This document shows positions 62,728 through 64,000 of a stretch of 64,000 nucleotides of DNA, piece by piece; the stretch's first letter is position 1, and each line of letters begins with the position of its first letter. The notes under the pieces were generated by a model, which was not told where the DNA came from, searched no databases, and was given only the letters and a program-made list of their open reading frames with translations. Source of the DNA: Microbulbifer halophilus (lineage in GTDB: Bacteria; Pseudomonadota; Gammaproteobacteria; Pseudomonadales; Cellvibrionaceae). The stretch is taken from the NCBI RefSeq assembly GCF_026183675.1, contig NZ_JAPIVK010000005.1, positions 1-64,000 of the forward strand, written 5' to 3'. A program made the translations under genes and the position numbers.

Positions 62728-63362
62728 CGCCCTGGCTGGCGATGCTCGCGTTCGGCGCTTTTCACGGTCTGAATCCGGGAATGGGCTGGCTGTTTGCCCT
62801 GTCGCTGGGACTGCAGCAGCGCAGCGAGCGTGTGATCTGGTATTCACTGTTGCCGATTGCCGCCGGCCACGCCGCGGCGATTGTCGCCGTGGTACTGCTG
62901 GTAATGGCGGGCCTGCGCTTCGTGCCGCTGGAACTGGTGCGCTGGCTGACGGCGGCCGCCCTGCTGGCACTGGGAATCTACAAGCTGTTCAATTACTACC
63001 GCCACCCGCGCTGGGTGGGAATGAAGGTGGGCGCGCTCGATCTCTTCTGGTGGTCCTTCCTGATGGCCACTGCCCACGGCGCCGGGCTGATGCTGGTGCC
63101 GGCGCTGCTGGGCGTGGCCGACGGGGCGGACAGCCATCGCGGCCACGCGGGCATGGCCGCATCCGCAAACGGCGCCATGTTGCTGGCAGTCGGTGTGCAC
63201 ACCCTGTCGATGCTGGTTGTCATGGGCAGCTGCGCCTGGCTGATCTACCGCAAGTTCGGGCTCGCGGTGTTGCGACAGAAATGGATCAACTTCGACCTGA
63301 TCTGGGCGGTGGCGCTGTTGCTGGTGGGTATCGTTGCGCTGCTGATGGCCGGCTCGGCATAG
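62724..63362 (+). CDS. Integral membrane protein coupled to SBP56
   Basis: 212 residues with about six membrane helices. The first contains the conserved-looking FGAFHGLNPGMGWLFALSLG and the fourth SFLMATAHGAGLMLVPALLG; both put histidines in the membrane (HGxNPGMGW and AHGAG), which recalls metal transporters of the NicO/HupE type. A histidine-rich loop (SHRGHAG) lies between. The GTG start is inside GTGA overlapping the SBP56 stop, so translation is coupled. If SBP56 is a copper enzyme, a role in metal supply is plausible, but this is inference. The exact family is not recognised. Confidence 0.7.
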   Translation: MTPWLAMLAFGAFHGLNPGMGWLFALSLGLQQRSERVIWYSLLPIAAGHAAAIVAVVLLVMAGLRFVPLELVRWLTAAALLALGIYKLFNYYRHPRWVGMKVGALDLFWWSFLMATAHGAGLMLVPALLGVADGADSHRGHAGMAASANGAMLLAVGVHTLSMLVVMGSCAWLIYRKFGLAVLRQKWINFDLIWAVALLLVGIVALLMAGSA

Positions 63363-63473
63363 ATGCCTGCAGACCGTTTGCCAGTATACCGACTCCCCCG
63401 ATAGATTTTGCCCCTATTTTGCGCTATCAATCCGCTGAGGTTGGATCAACCATTACAAAGCCAGGAGTCACGC

Positions 63474-63989
63474 ATGACCAGATTACCAATTTCCGTTCTC
63501 GCAGTCCTGCTCGTCGCCACTCCCGTTCTGGCGCAAAAGCCGGATTCTGCCGACAAGGGCAAACCCGATCGGGAGGAGATGGAAACACGCCGGGAGGCGA
63601 TGAAAAACAGGGCCGCAGACGAAGCCGCGAAGCGCCGCGAGGCGGCCGTCGAAAAACGTGCCGAGGCCGAGGAGCGCCAGCGGAAAACAGAGGAGCACCG
63701 CCGGGAAGCAGAGGAGCGCCGCGGGGAAGCGGAGAAAAAAAACGACGAGATAAGGCATGAGATGAATCGGGCGTCCGAAGCGAAAGAAAAGGCTGTCGGG
63801 GAAGACGCTGCAGCAGCGGAGAAAAAGCACGGGAAGCAGCGGCGCAAAGGGGAAAAAGAGCGCAGTGGCCTGGAAAAACAGGCGGAGAAAAAGTCCGCGC
63901 AGGTCCACAAAGAGGCGGATAAAGGTTCGCAGCAGGGACAGGAAGCCCGTGAGGAGAACAGCAAGAAGTGGTGGAAATTCTGGGAGTAG
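63474..63989 (+). CDS. Exported, highly charged coiled-coil protein
   Basis: 171 residues. A signal peptide (TRLPISVLAVLLVATPVLA) precedes a mature part composed almost entirely of Glu, Lys, Arg, Ala and Gln in heptad-like order (EERQRKTEEHRREAEERRGE and similar), ending WWKFWE. It should be one long periplasmic alpha-helix or coiled coil. No family is recognised. The ATG is preceded by CCAGGAGTCACGC. It lies 111 bases behind the membrane protein in the same direction. Confidence 0.7.
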   Translation: MTRLPISVLAVLLVATPVLAQKPDSADKGKPDREEMETRREAMKNRAADEAAKRREAAVEKRAEAEERQRKTEEHRREAEERRGEAEKKNDEIRHEMNRASEAKEKAVGEDAAAAEKKHGKQRRKGEKERSGLEKQAEKKSAQVHKEADKGSQQGQEAREENSKKWWKFWE

Positions 63990-64000
63990 CCCGGCATTGA

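Overview
The window looks like chromosomal DNA of a GC-rich, probably marine gammaproteobacterium. The best guess is the Cellvibrionales, for example a Microbulbifer-like organism. This is inferred from the salt-adaptation operon ectABC-ask under a MarR-type EctR, three TonB-dependent receptors, a hexosaminidase and sodium:solute symporters. I see no rRNA, tRNA, CRISPR array, intact insertion sequence or prophage.

Layout. (1) 1-2771: a lower-GC accessory end with a frameshifted remnant, composite palindromic repeats, a standalone AHH-nuclease toxin with a DUF1629/Imm11-like immunity gene, and a gene-free stretch that folds into several hairpins and ends in a strong plus-strand terminator (candidate ncRNA). 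(2) 2772-12334: one hypothetical gene, then a minus-strand operon of an FHA/winged-helix protein followed by three paralogous membrane Ser/Thr kinases with TPR tails. (3) 12875-19499: ectR divergent from ectA-ectB-ectC-ask, with a near-perfect 184-bp palindrome between ectC and ask, then a symporter. (4) 19713-28095: assorted envelope and stress genes (YceI, cytochrome b561, M20 dipeptidase, CorA, host-attachment protein, Hsp20, CBS protein, phospholipase-D lipoprotein). (5) 28527-34381: a locus with a good Fur-box match, encoding a PhnD-like binding protein, a two-TM protein with a cytoplasmic winged-helix-like domain, a TonB receptor and a lipoprotein tyrosine phosphatase. (6) 34550-36049: a hypothetical gene, an internally deleted remnant of adhC, and intact fghA. 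(7) 36533-47912: TonB receptor plus TPR-sulfotransferase, then TonB receptor plus two tryptophan-halogenase-family proteins. (8) 48069-59426: divergent operons around an RpiR regulator (amino-acid deaminase/aldolase, GH20 hexosaminidase and SMP-30 lipoprotein on one side; D-aminoacylase, RidA, symporter and DPP-IV-type peptidase on the other). (9) 59479-63989: a small hypothetical, LysR, a 56-aa ORF, an SBP56/methanethiol-oxidase homologue coupled to a membrane protein, and a charged coiled-coil exported protein.

How the parts work together. The kinase/FHA operon looks like a self-contained phosphosignalling module. The ect operon makes ectoine; no ectD is present. The RpiR locus looks built for uptake and breakdown of N-acylated D-amino acids or amino-sugar conjugates. 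The Fur-box locus resembles ligand-sensing control of a TonB transporter. Several families of dispersed palindromic repeats sit between genes, including inside operons. All family assignments come from reading motifs by eye; no database search was run.
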